From Acidobacteriota bacterium (GTDB lineage: Bacteria; Acidobacteriota; Vicinamibacteria; Marinacidobacterales; Marinacidobacteraceae), in the NCBI GenBank assembly GCA_022828085.1, contig JAJEIY010000086.1:1-64000 (forward strand): a DNA stretch of 64,000 bases, in the 5' to 3' direction. The position numbers and the translations under genes were made by a program. Positions within the stretch are counted from its first letter, which is position 1, and every line of letters starts with the position of its first letter. Of the stretch, positions 33,560 through 40,958 are shown piece by piece. A model generated the notes under the pieces. It saw only the letters and a list, made by a program, of their open reading frames with translations, was not told the origin of the DNA and ran no database searches.

Positions 33560-34501
33560 ACGAACAAGGGAACCTACGACCTGCGCCTGCGCGGGCTAAC
33601 TGAATCAACGGGGACGATCAGGGCCGTCACCTGCCACCGCCTCATCGGAGCGCTGCTGCAGACTGCGGAACGCGCTACCCGGTTGGCGGTAACTGGCGAG
33701 GGAATCGGGAGAGGGAAGCGGCCGGCCTGGCTTGAAGCCGCGCTCGACTTCACGATGGGCGCCCCTTCGGCCGGCTCCACCGTCTTTCGGTTCGAGGCCC
33801 CGTGGCTCTCTGAGGCCGCCCCGGAACAGTTCGCTGTCCCATCGCTCTGGGGAGCGATGTTTCCTTCGGAGGCAACTGCCCTCGACCTGGTTGCGGATGC
33901 CATCGAGGAATCCCAGTCCAGCAGTCCGTCCGGGGAACGGTTTGATGCGTCCGTGCTTGCTGCCGTCCTGGACATGACCAGGGCGGCGCGCAATCCCGAG
34001 GTTCGCTGCGAACTGATTCCGTATGGCTCTACGCGGGCCAGGTTTGCCCTCGATGCTGATGTGGGATCGCAGCTTCAGGGACTCCTGAACGAGATTCCTG
34101 CTCCACGAACGTCCATCGTCACTGGTCGCCTGGACGCGATCAAGCACGAGGGCGGCAGGTTTCAGATTGTCCTTGGTGAGGGTGCTCGGCTGCCGGGACG
34201 TCTTGACCCTGGCGTACTGGACAAGGAGGCGCTTCGCCCCCTCTGGGGCAAACAGGCAACCATCATGGGGACCGTCCGCTACAAGCCCACCGGTCGTCCC
34301 CAGTTCATTGAGGCTCGTCGCATCACAGCTCAAGATGCCGGAGACGAGGTCTTCGCCGAGCTGCCGGATGCGGAACCCGGCCCGTCACGGAGCCTGTTTG
34401 CACGGCCCTCTTCATCCGACGAGTACGCGAGACCGCGCGATCTCGCAGGCGCCTGGCCCGGCGACGAGACGGTAGAAGAGTTGTTGGCCCTACTCGACTG
34501 A
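33560..34501 (+). CDS. Conserved hypothetical protein paired with a PIN-domain gene; start codon uncertain
   Basis: The frame is open from 33542. Protein-like sequence begins TNKGTYDLRLRGLTESTGTIRAV and continues LLQTAERATRLAVTGEG. The later part includes ALDFTMGAPSAGSTVFRFEAP, TSIVTGRLDAIKHEGGRFQIVL and LWGKQATIMGTVRYKPTGRPQFIEARRI, probably a small beta-rich domain. There is no ATG, GTG or TTG before 33683 in frame, yet the upstream 40 codons look coding. GGAGGA at 33547-33552 lies 7 bases before an ACG at 33560. I therefore give ACG 33560 as the candidate start; TTG 33683 is the conventional alternative (272 residues). The next gene, 10 bases downstream, encodes a PIN protein. Confidence 0.6.
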   Translation, partial: TNKGTYDLRLRGLTESTGTIRAVTCHRLIGALLQTAERATRLAVTGEGIGRGKRPAWLEAALDFTMGAPSAGSTVFRFEAPWLSEAAPEQFAVPSLWGAMFPSEATALDLVADAIEESQSSSPSGERFDASVLAAVLDMTRAARNPEVRCELIPYGSTRARFALDADVGSQLQGLLNEIPAPRTSIVTGRLDAIKHEGGRFQIVLGEGARLPGRLDPGVLDKEALRPLWGKQATIMGTVRYKPTGRPQFIEARRITAQDAGDEVFAELPDAEPGPSRSLFARPSSSDEYARPRDLAGAWPGDETVEELLALLD

Positions 34502-34511
34502 CCGCGTAACG

Positions 34512-34982
34512 ATGAAGCGTGTCCTGTTGGATACGGGCATGCTGGTGGGCCTGATGCGCGAAGCCCCCTGGGCATTGACGGCCGACGCCGAACTGGATCT
34601 CAGCGGCCCGGAAACGCTCGCGTTCACGTCGGCTGTCTGCCGAGGGGAGCTAATGGCCCTGGCCGAGAAGCGCGGATGGGGTGCAGGCAAACGAGAGCAG
34701 ATGGAATCCGTGCTCAACCGATTCCCGACGATAGGGATCAATCAACCGTCCATTCTGTCGGCCTACTCCCTGATCGATGCCTGGACGCGCGGCGTTTCCG
34801 TTCAGGCTCCGACGAACGCGCCACCGCCGCGACCTGCCCTACCGATGTCCCAGAACGATCTCTGGGTTGCGGCAACGGCTCACGCGGGCGAGGCAGTCCT
34901 CGTGTCCACGGATACGGATTTCGACCGTCTCGACGGGGTGTGGTTGAAGTTCGTTTTCGTTGCACAAACTCGGCCTGCCTGA
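34512..34982 (+). CDS. PIN-domain protein, possible toxin
   Basis: The 156-residue protein has the PIN acidic set: LLDTGMLVGLMR (Asp), TSAVCRGELMALAEKRG (Glu), PMSQNDLWVAATAHAGEAVLVSTDTDFDRLDG (Asp of NDLWVAA and the TDTDF acidic pair). This matches VapC-like Mg-dependent ribonucleases. It follows the conserved hypothetical gene by 10 bases, so the two likely form an operon. If that partner were an antitoxin it would be unusually large (about 300 residues). No ribbon-helix-helix or AbrB-type antitoxin is adjacent. Confidence 0.82.
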   Translation: MKRVLLDTGMLVGLMREAPWALTADAELDLSGPETLAFTSAVCRGELMALAEKRGWGAGKREQMESVLNRFPTIGINQPSILSAYSLIDAWTRGVSVQAPTNAPPPRPALPMSQNDLWVAATAHAGEAVLVSTDTDFDRLDGVWLKFVFVAQTRPA

Positions 34983-35290
34983 TCTCGGAGGCGCTCCTTC
35001 CTGCCGGATAGCGGCCCGCGCCCATGTGTGGCTCAGCGGAGGGTTTCGCCAAGTGGACCAGACGGGAACATCGTCCTGCGTAAGGAGACCATCGCCCGCG
35101 GAAGGGCCAGAAAGGCTTCGCCGCCCCGTGACGGTTGGTGCGGGCCTGCGGCGGGTCGCGCGCGGGCGCCGCTACTTTCGGACGTGAACCCGGTGGGCTG
35201 GGGACCCGGTGACGCCGGCGCTGAGCGCCGACATAGTGTCAACTTGAATGAAGAAAGGCCCGATTTCCCTTTATTGAGTCAAAGATAGTG
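34983..35290. other. Convergent intergenic region with AT-rich direct repeats
   Basis: No gene is supported. An AT-rich tract occupies 35228-35300. ATAGTG-xx-A-x-CTTGAAT occurs twice (starting near 35233 and 35286), 14 of 17 bases alike. The second copy overlaps a palindrome AAGATAG-TG-CTATCTT (35282-35297) that covers the stop codon of the DUF1778 gene. A GACA-TAG-TGTC palindrome lies in the first copy. A GNAT toxin would be expected here on the minus strand but none is seen. Confidence 0.55.
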
Positions 35291-35662
35291 CTATCTTGAA
35301 TCGCGTGCCGCGGTAAGGCGCTCCGCCGGTTGGCGGCCACCGGCGGCGCATTCAGCGACGCGCTCGCGGTGGCGGTGGGCTGCTGCCCTCAGGGCCTCGT
35401 TCGGCTCCGGTGGGTTGAGCAATGTGTCGCAAAAGGTGTCCCAGTCGGTCGTGGGGAGGATGATCCGCTCCCTTGACTCGATGACCCGCTCGGCGGCGGC
35501 GATGGCGCTCGACAGCACAAAGCTGCTCACCGTCGTCTCCTCGTAGGCCGCTGCCCGTTCCAGCACGCGTTTGGTGCGCCCGTCCATCCTGAGGTGGACG
35601 CGGGTGTGGTTCACCCGGCCTGTTTTGGCGGTCGGCCTGTCTGCTGGGGTCGTGGCGGGCAT
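35291..35662 (-). CDS. DUF1778 (TacA-type) antitoxin without adjacent toxin
   Basis: The 123-residue protein from ATG 35662 contains the ribbon-helix-helix domain of DUF1778: TRVHLRMDGRTKRVLERAAAYEETTVSSFVLSSAIAAAERVIESRERIILPTTDWDTFCDTLLNPPEPNEALRAA. The ILPTTDWDTFCDTLLNPPEPN tail is the region that blocks TacT-type acetyltransferase toxins. Normally a GNAT toxin gene follows immediately. Here the next 300 bases hold none and the following gene is convergent. It is probably a solitary antitoxin left after toxin loss, or one recruited as a regulator. Confidence 0.85.
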   Translation of the reverse strand: MPATTPADRPTAKTGRVNHTRVHLRMDGRTKRVLERAAAYEETTVSSFVLSSAIAAAERVIESRERIILPTTDWDTFCDTLLNPPEPNEALRAAAHRHRERVAECAAGGRQPAERLTAARDSR

Positions 35663-35729
35663 GGCGTCATCATGGCGTACAACGGAACAGGAAGACGCTG
35701 GAGTTCTCGTTGGGATCAATGCCGTGGAT

Positions 35730-36197
35730 TCAGAGCGCGAAGCTCATCACGTAGAGACCCACTCCGGTCGCGCAGGTGAACCACAGTCCCGCGAAGGTGA
35801 GCCGGCCCCAGCGCTGGTGCCGCCGGCCGAAGGCACCCGGCGTGACGTCGGGGAACCGGCGCCAGGACAGGACGGCCAGCACACACCAGGCGACGAAGGT
35901 GGGGATCGCGACCGCGAGATGAACGCCGAAGAGGCCGGCGAGCGTCGCGCTGCCGTGGTACTCGCTCAGGGCGAAGGCGTCCATGGCGTCTCCGAAGCGG
36001 ATGCTGCCCTCCAGCAGCAGCACCGCCACGACGGCCCCGAGCAGGACCCCCACCTGGAGTCCTCGGTGGGCGCGGTAGCGGCGCCTCGCCGCGAGGCGCA
36101 CCGCCACGGCCATCAGGAACGGCGCGGCGACGAAGAACACCACCGCCACGTCCACCAAAACGTCCGCCCGCGTCCCCAGAAAGCCCGTAGCCGGCAT
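35730..36197 (-). CDS. Small multi-pass membrane protein, DUF420-like
   Basis: The 155-residue protein has four membrane helices (about residues 12-35, 46-63, 84-111 and 130-152). Histidines sit in the order typical of DUF420: ARRRYRAHRGLQVGVLLG, SEYHGSATLAGLFGVHLAVAIPTFVAWC and FGRRHQRWGRLTFAGLWFTCATGVGLYVMSF. Some DUF420 relatives accompany cytochrome oxidase assembly, but no such genes are nearby. It shares orientation with the Uma2 gene 18 bases upstream of its start. Confidence 0.7.
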   Translation of the reverse strand: MPATGFLGTRADVLVDVAVVFFVAAPFLMAVAVRLAARRRYRAHRGLQVGVLLGAVVAVLLLEGSIRFGDAMDAFALSEYHGSATLAGLFGVHLAVAIPTFVAWCVLAVLSWRRFPDVTPGAFGRRHQRWGRLTFAGLWFTCATGVGLYVMSFAL

Positions 36198-36215
36198 GGG
36201 TTCGAAACGCGGGAA

Positions 36216-37145
36216 TCAGGTCAGGCGGGCGAGAAAGTCCGCCTCGTCTGCGGCGGTGAGGGCGGCCTCGACGACTGCGTTGACGGAAGCGTCCCGCACC
36301 GCGGCCGTGATCCGGTCCGCGGAGACCTCGATGCCGCGCCGGCGCAGAATGGAGAGCGCCGTGTCCGCCAATCCGCGTCCGATCAGCCGCCGCGAGAGGA
36401 GGTCGTCCTCCGGGACCGTGCCCTCCCGGTCGCCGAGCGCGCGGCCCACGCGCCAGAGCGCCGCCTCGGTCGCTTCCGACATCGTCCCCTCGTTCAGCGC
36501 CCGGTGGATCTCCGCCGCCCGCCAGCCCGGAAACGCCCGGCTCACCTCCGAAACCCGGTACCCGGCTTCCTCCAGCAGGTAGATCCGCAGCCCCGGAGGA
36601 AGTCCCCGCCGGCGGCCCGGGGAACCGCGGTCCGGGACCTCGACCCACACCTCCGGGAGGCGCCAGTCCTCGTAGGCGACGAGCTTCCCCGGCCGCACAT
36701 CCGTGGTGTGGTCCACCTCCAGAACCACGTCCGGCAACGGGTCCTCCCCGACGATCACCCGTCCGTAGCGCGACAGCTCGGCGCGCGCCGGATCGAGATA
36801 CACGGCCTGATCCGCCTGCATGATGTCCCCGAGCGTTCCGCCCTCGTCGCGGATCCGCAGGTCTGTCGCGCCGATGCACCGCGCTTCCGAGCCTCGCGCC
36901 ATCCCGATCTGCCCGACCAGTGCCGCGAGCCGCGCCCCCGGCCCCTCGTGGTACACCGTCGCTGCTTCCCGCACCATCCAGGCGGTTTCGCTCGCCGCGT
37001 GCCAGTACTCCACGCGACGCTCCTCCCAATTGGGTCCCTCGACTTCGGCGGCGCTCACCCTTACCGGTTCGCAGCCCACGAACTCCAACTCGGACACCGG
37101 CGTCCGCTGGCCCCGGCCGCCCTCCGCAACCGCTACCGCACGCAT
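36216..37145 (-). CDS. Uma2-family (DUF820) PD-(D/E)xK restriction-like protein
   Basis: The 309-residue protein carries the Uma2 core: YGRVIVGEDPLPDVVLEVDHTTDVRPGKLVAYEDWRLPEVWVEVPD. The PD...EV...K...W acidic/Lys set is the PD-(D/E)xK active site. The C-terminal 120 residues are helical (WRAAEIHRALNEGTMSEATEAALWRVGRALGDREG), as in long Uma2 proteins. Cellular roles of Uma2 proteins are not known; the nuclease assignment is by fold. It starts 4 bases after the egtD stop on the same strand, so it may share that transcript. Confidence 0.8.
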   Translation of the reverse strand: MRAVAVAEGGRGQRTPVSELEFVGCEPVRVSAAEVEGPNWEERRVEYWHAASETAWMVREAATVYHEGPGARLAALVGQIGMARGSEARCIGATDLRIRDEGGTLGDIMQADQAVYLDPARAELSRYGRVIVGEDPLPDVVLEVDHTTDVRPGKLVAYEDWRLPEVWVEVPDRGSPGRRRGLPPGLRIYLLEEAGYRVSEVSRAFPGWRAAEIHRALNEGTMSEATEAALWRVGRALGDREGTVPEDDLLSRRLIGRGLADTALSILRRRGIEVSADRITAAVRDASVNAVVEAALTAADEADFLARLT

Positions 37146-37149
37146 CCCG

Positions 37150-38130
37150 TCATTCTACGGTCGCCGCCGCGCCACCGCCCGGAGGCGTGTCCCGTCCGGC
37201 GAAGAGGAACACGCTGAAGCGCTCGTCCGGGTCGCACCAGACGTGGAGCGGGGTCCAGGCGGGGGCGGCGAGGGTGAGGACATCGTCCACGTCGTACTTG
37301 TAGGAGTTCTCGGTGTGGAGGCGGTCGCCCGCCCGGATGCACAGGGTCTCGCCCGCCACTCGGACCGTCTGGTCCGCGGCGCTCTCGAGCCACAGCTCGA
37401 TGCGGCCCTTCTCCTCGTCGTAGAACTGGTGCGGGATCCACTTCTCCGGGTCGAAGTCGCCGCCCGCCAGCCGGTTCACGTTGTTCAGGATGTTCCGGTT
37501 GAAGGCCGCGTTGAGGCCGCCGGGGTCGTTGTAGGCGCGGTTGAGGATCGCCTTGTCCTTCTTTCGGTCCACCCCCAGCAGGAGGCGGGATCCCGGCCCG
37601 GCGGCGCGTGCGAGCCGGGCGAGAAACACCGCCGCGTCATCGGGCTCGAAGTTGCCGAGCGAGGACCCGGCGTAGAAGACCGTGATCCCGCCGTGGTCGA
37701 ACCCGAATTCCGGGAACGCGAGGTCGCGCGAGAAGTCCGCTGCCACCGGAATCACCTTCAGGTCCGGGAAGTCCCGCCGTACCGCGGCCGCCTGGTCCGC
37801 GAGCATTTCCTCGGCGATGTCCACCGGCGCGTAGGCGGCCGGAGCGTTCAGCCCGCCGAGGACGATGCGCGCTTTGCGGGCGCTGCCGGCGGCGATTTCG
37901 GCGAGGACGGCGCGCGGACCGATCCCCGCCGCGATCTCCTGGAGGTTGCGTTCGAGGATTCCGATCTCGGTCGCGGTCAGGTAGTACTCGGGGGTGCGCG
38001 TGATCCGCTCGAAGAGGTCCGATCCGACCCGGTCGTAGAAGAACTTGGGGGAGATGGAGGGGGGATTGCCGAGGAGGCCGCGGCGGATCTCCTCCCGGGC
38101 CGCACTTTGGGCTACCGCAAAGTCAGACAT
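37150..38130 (-). CDS. egtD: L-histidine N-alpha-methyltransferase EgtD
   Basis: EgtD trimethylates histidine to hercynine with SAM, the first step of ergothioneine synthesis. The 326-residue protein has the family opening PPSISPKFFYDRVGSDLFERITRTPEYYLTATE. VLAEIAAGSARKARIVL is the SAM site. GGITVFYAGSSLGNFEPDDAAVFLARL, NDPGGLNAAFNRNILNNVNRLAGGDFDP and GDRLHTENSYKYDVDDV are also visible, the last holding the histidine-binding Glu region. All expected blocks are intact. It lies downstream of egtB, separated by a tandem repeat of about 360 bases, so it may have its own promoter. Confidence 0.95.
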   Translation of the reverse strand: MSDFAVAQSAAREEIRRGLLGNPPSISPKFFYDRVGSDLFERITRTPEYYLTATEIGILERNLQEIAAGIGPRAVLAEIAAGSARKARIVLGGLNAPAAYAPVDIAEEMLADQAAAVRRDFPDLKVIPVAADFSRDLAFPEFGFDHGGITVFYAGSSLGNFEPDDAAVFLARLARAAGPGSRLLLGVDRKKDKAILNRAYNDPGGLNAAFNRNILNNVNRLAGGDFDPEKWIPHQFYDEEKGRIELWLESAADQTVRVAGETLCIRAGDRLHTENSYKYDVDDVLTLAAPAWTPLHVWCDPDERFSVFLFAGRDTPPGGGAAATVE

Positions 38131-38491
38131 CCGAGTTGGTATGGCGCTGTGCCATCGGCGCTGGTTTCGCGCTCCCGCGCGATGCCGGTCGGAGACCGGC
38201 GTTCCAAGCCGGGGGTGTGATCGGGATGCCGGCGTGCCGGGCCGGGGGTGCGATCACGGGATGCCGGCGTGCCGGGCCGGGGGTGCCGTAGGGGCGGGTG
38301 GGGTTACGACGTGCGCGGCGCCGAGCGCCGCGCGTGCCGGTCGGAGACCGGCGTTCCAGGCCGGGGGCGCGGTCACGGGATGCCGGCGTGCCGGGCCGGG
38401 GGTGCCGCTGGGGCGGGTGGGGTTACGACGTGCGCTGGCCTGCGGCCCGCGCGTGCCGGTCGGAGACCGGCGTTCCAGGCCGGCACCGCCA
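38131..38491. repeat. 119-bp tandem duplication carrying the dispersed hairpin elements, between egtB and egtD
   Basis: The unit beginning TCACGGGATGCCGG at 38254 recurs at 38373, period 119, and a third start (TCACG) at 38492 coincides with the egtB stop. A partial unit precedes. Each unit has hairpin A (38336-38352; 38455-38471). Each also has a B hairpin: GCGCGGCGC/GCGCCGCGC at 38313-38333 is perfect, and the copy at 38432-38452 differs in sequence and has one mismatch. Another element (B 38167-38182, A 38184-38200) lies nearer egtD. No gene is present. Confidence 0.88.
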
Positions 38492-39736
38492 TCACGCGTC
38501 GCGGGCGATGCGGATGCCCGTCGCGTGCCAGCGGGCGTCGGGGCGGAGGACGTGGCGGTAGCTGGCGCGGATGTGGGAGGCCGGGGTGAAGCAGGACCCG
38601 CCGCGGAGCACCATCCGCCCGGACATGGACCGGCCGCTCGACTGGCCGAACCGGCCGGACGGCCGGAAGCCGGGGTAGGGGAGGTAGGCGCTCGCCGTCC
38701 ACTCCCAGACATCGCCGAAGAGCTGCACCGGGCCGGACGCCCCGCGACGGGCCGCCGCCGGTGCGGGTTGGGGTTGCAGACGGCCGTCCTCGAGGAGCGT
38801 CCCCGTGACCGGCTGGTCCACCGCCGCCGACTCCCATTCGAACTCGGTGGGCAGCCGCGCCTCCCGCCAGCGCGCGAAGGCGTCGGCTTCGAAAGCGCTC
38901 ACGTGGACGACCGGGGCCGCGGGCGCCAGCGGAGCCAGCCCGGCGAGCGAGAACTCGGCGAACCCGCCGCCCTGCCGGATCCAGTGGAGCGGCGCCTCCC
39001 AGCCGCCCGCCACGCGCGCTTCCCACCCGTCCGCGAGCCACAGCGAGCGCTCCCGGTAGCCGCCCTCCTCCACGAACTCCAGGTACTCGCCGTTCGTGAT
39101 CAGGCGCGAGCCGAGCTGGAACGGAGCGACCAGCCGCTCGTGGCGCGGCCTCTCGTTGTCGTAGGCGAACCCCGTGCCGGAATGCCCCACGGGCAGCGTT
39201 CCCCCGCCGAACGAGACGAACCGCAGCGGCGGGGCGGCGCCTCGTTCCGGCCCGCCGGACGCCTCCCGGTAGGCCGGGTGGAGCGGATTCCGTGAGAACA
39301 GGTGCTTCAGGTCGGCCAGCATCCGCTCCTGGTGCTGCTGCTCGTGGTGCAGCCCGATCACCACGCGTTCCCGGACGTCTTCCGCAACCTCTCCTTCGAG
39401 GAGCTCCGCCATCGCGTCGTCCACCCGGCGCCGGTAGTCGAAGACCTCGGCCACCGTCGGCCGGGACAGCACGCCCCGGTCGTGGCGCACCTCGACGCCG
39501 GCATCGGAGACGCCGAAGATCTCTCGGTATTCGGGCTCCTGTGGCGGGAGCCCCGACCCCTCCCGGCCCAGCACAAACGTCTCGAAGTACCAGGAGGTGT
39601 GGCCCAGGTGCCACTTCGCCGGGCGCGCGTCCGGCATCGACTGGACCACGTAGTCCTCGATGGCGAGCGGCGCCGCGAGCTCGGCGGTCTGCCGCCGGAC
39701 CCGCGGGAAGGCGTCCCGGAGTTCGGCCTCCGTCAT
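38492..39736 (-). CDS. egtB: Ergothioneine biosynthesis sulfoxide synthase EgtB
   Basis: EgtB is an iron enzyme that joins hercynine to a thiol substrate (gamma-glutamylcysteine or cysteine) through oxidative C-S bond formation. The 414-residue protein has the N-terminal DinB-like domain with KWHLGHTSW (His43, His46) and LHHEQQHQE (His131, His135), which supply the three-His iron site. The C-terminal FGE-sulfatase domain contains LPTEFEWESAA, LFGDVWEWTASAYLPYPGF and VLRGGSCFTPASHIRASYR. An EgtB from the acidobacterium Chloracidobacterium uses cysteine, but the substrate type here is not read from sequence. Its ATG overlaps the stop of the HlyD-type adaptor gene (39733-39736). Confidence 0.95.
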   Translation of the reverse strand: MTEAELRDAFPRVRRQTAELAAPLAIEDYVVQSMPDARPAKWHLGHTSWYFETFVLGREGSGLPPQEPEYREIFGVSDAGVEVRHDRGVLSRPTVAEVFDYRRRVDDAMAELLEGEVAEDVRERVVIGLHHEQQHQERMLADLKHLFSRNPLHPAYREASGGPERGAAPPLRFVSFGGGTLPVGHSGTGFAYDNERPRHERLVAPFQLGSRLITNGEYLEFVEEGGYRERSLWLADGWEARVAGGWEAPLHWIRQGGGFAEFSLAGLAPLAPAAPVVHVSAFEADAFARWREARLPTEFEWESAAVDQPVTGTLLEDGRLQPQPAPAAARRGASGPVQLFGDVWEWTASAYLPYPGFRPSGRFGQSSGRSMSGRMVLRGGSCFTPASHIRASYRHVLRPDARWHATGIRIARDA

Positions 39737-40956
39737 CCGGACGCCGCGCTCGCCGGCGCGACCCGGACCCCGTCGGCCACGCTGTCCCCGGGGTACACGA
39801 CGACCTGGTCGCCGACCGCGAGGCCGCCGAGGACCTGCGCTTCCTGCCGGTTCCGCTCGCCGATCTCGACGGCGCGTTCGCTGGCGGTGTCGTTCTCCAC
39901 GACGAAAACGGCCCAGCTCTCGCCCCGGCGGAAGAGCGCCCCGACGGGCACCTTCACCTGGTCGTCCGCCTCCCAGACCACCACCCGCGTCTCGACGCGG
40001 TAGGCGTCACCGAGGCTGGAGCGGTTCTCGTAAGGGTCCTCCAGCTCCATCACCACGTTGACGCGCTGTTCCTCGACGCCGAGCGCCGAGATCTTGGTGA
40101 AACCCGAGGGCTCCACCCGCAGCACCCGGCCGTCGAGCGGGCGGTCGCCGCCCCAGCGGTCGATGAGCGCCGCCTGTCCGGCGCGCATCCGCACCGCGTC
40201 GTTCGAGAGGTAGTCGGTCACGACCTCGAGTTCCCTCGGGTCCCCGACCTCGAGCAGCGGCTCGCCGGCGGGCACCACCGCCTCGCTCTCGCGGAGCCGC
40301 CGCAACACCACCCCGTCCACCGGCGAGAAGATCTGGATCGCCTCCGGATTCCCGGTCCCCGGATCGCCCGCGCGGAAGCGGAACCGCTGCAGCCGGGCCC
40401 GGGCGAGCGCCAGGTTCCCGCGGGCGTCGCGGACCGCGAACTCGGCGGCCTCCAGCGCCTCCTGGCGGGTGTCGAGCTCGAGCTGGGCCATCTCCAGCGC
40501 TTCTGCGGAGGAGACCCCCTCTTCCTGGAGGCGGCGCAGCCGGTTCAGGGTGGACTCGGCGAAGGCGCGCTCCTGCGCCGCCTGCTCGTGGAGCGCCCCG
40601 GTCCGGCCCACCGCGGCCTCCGCGGCTTCGACCGCGGCCTGGGCTTCGGCCCGCTGGCGGGGGTCGAGCGGCACCGGCGATGCCGGCAGGAAGGTGGCGA
40701 GGACGCTCTCCGCGGCCAGCACCGGGTCTCCGGGTTCGAGTTCGATGCGGAGGACCCGGCCGGCCACCGGCGCCGAGATCTCGAACCGGTCCCGGACCCG
40801 GGTCTCGCCCTCCTCGTCGAGCGTCACCGAGAGCGTCCCCTGGACCACCGCGGCGATGTCCACCGGAATCGGCCGCGGGCGGGACCCGAGGGCGATCAGC
40901 GCGACGAGCGCGGCGAGGCCCGCGCCCCAGAGGATGAGCCGCCGTCGTTTCTTCAT
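39733..40956 (-). CDS. HlyD/MacA-type periplasmic adaptor protein
   Basis: The 407-residue adaptor has an N-terminal anchor (ILWGAGLAALVALIALGS), a lipoyl/barrel-sandwich half (FEISAPVAGRVLRIELEPGDPVLAAESVLATF) and a long alpha-hairpin of about 110 residues rich in Ala, Glu and Arg. The second lipoyl half is AIQIFSPVDGVVLRRLRESEAVVPAGEPLLEVGD, followed by a beta-barrel. It would bridge the ABC permease to an outer-membrane channel. It lies 2 bases after the permease gene and overlaps egtB by four bases, so all are probably translated from one message. The exported substrate is unknown. Confidence 0.9.
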   Translation of the reverse strand: MKKRRRLILWGAGLAALVALIALGSRPRPIPVDIAAVVQGTLSVTLDEEGETRVRDRFEISAPVAGRVLRIELEPGDPVLAAESVLATFLPASPVPLDPRQRAEAQAAVEAAEAAVGRTGALHEQAAQERAFAESTLNRLRRLQEEGVSSAEALEMAQLELDTRQEALEAAEFAVRDARGNLALARARLQRFRFRAGDPGTGNPEAIQIFSPVDGVVLRRLRESEAVVPAGEPLLEVGDPRELEVVTDYLSNDAVRMRAGQAALIDRWGGDRPLDGRVLRVEPSGFTKISALGVEEQRVNVVMELEDPYENRSSLGDAYRVETRVVVWEADDQVKVPVGALFRRGESWAVFVVENDTASERAVEIGERNRQEAQVLGGLAVGDQVVVYPGDSVADGVRVAPASAASG

Positions 40957-40958
40957 TG

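Noticed and set aside
38254..38491. Possible CRISPR array or transposon ends
   Set aside because: Units are tandem 119-base repeats with no spacers, no flanking target duplication and no transposase.
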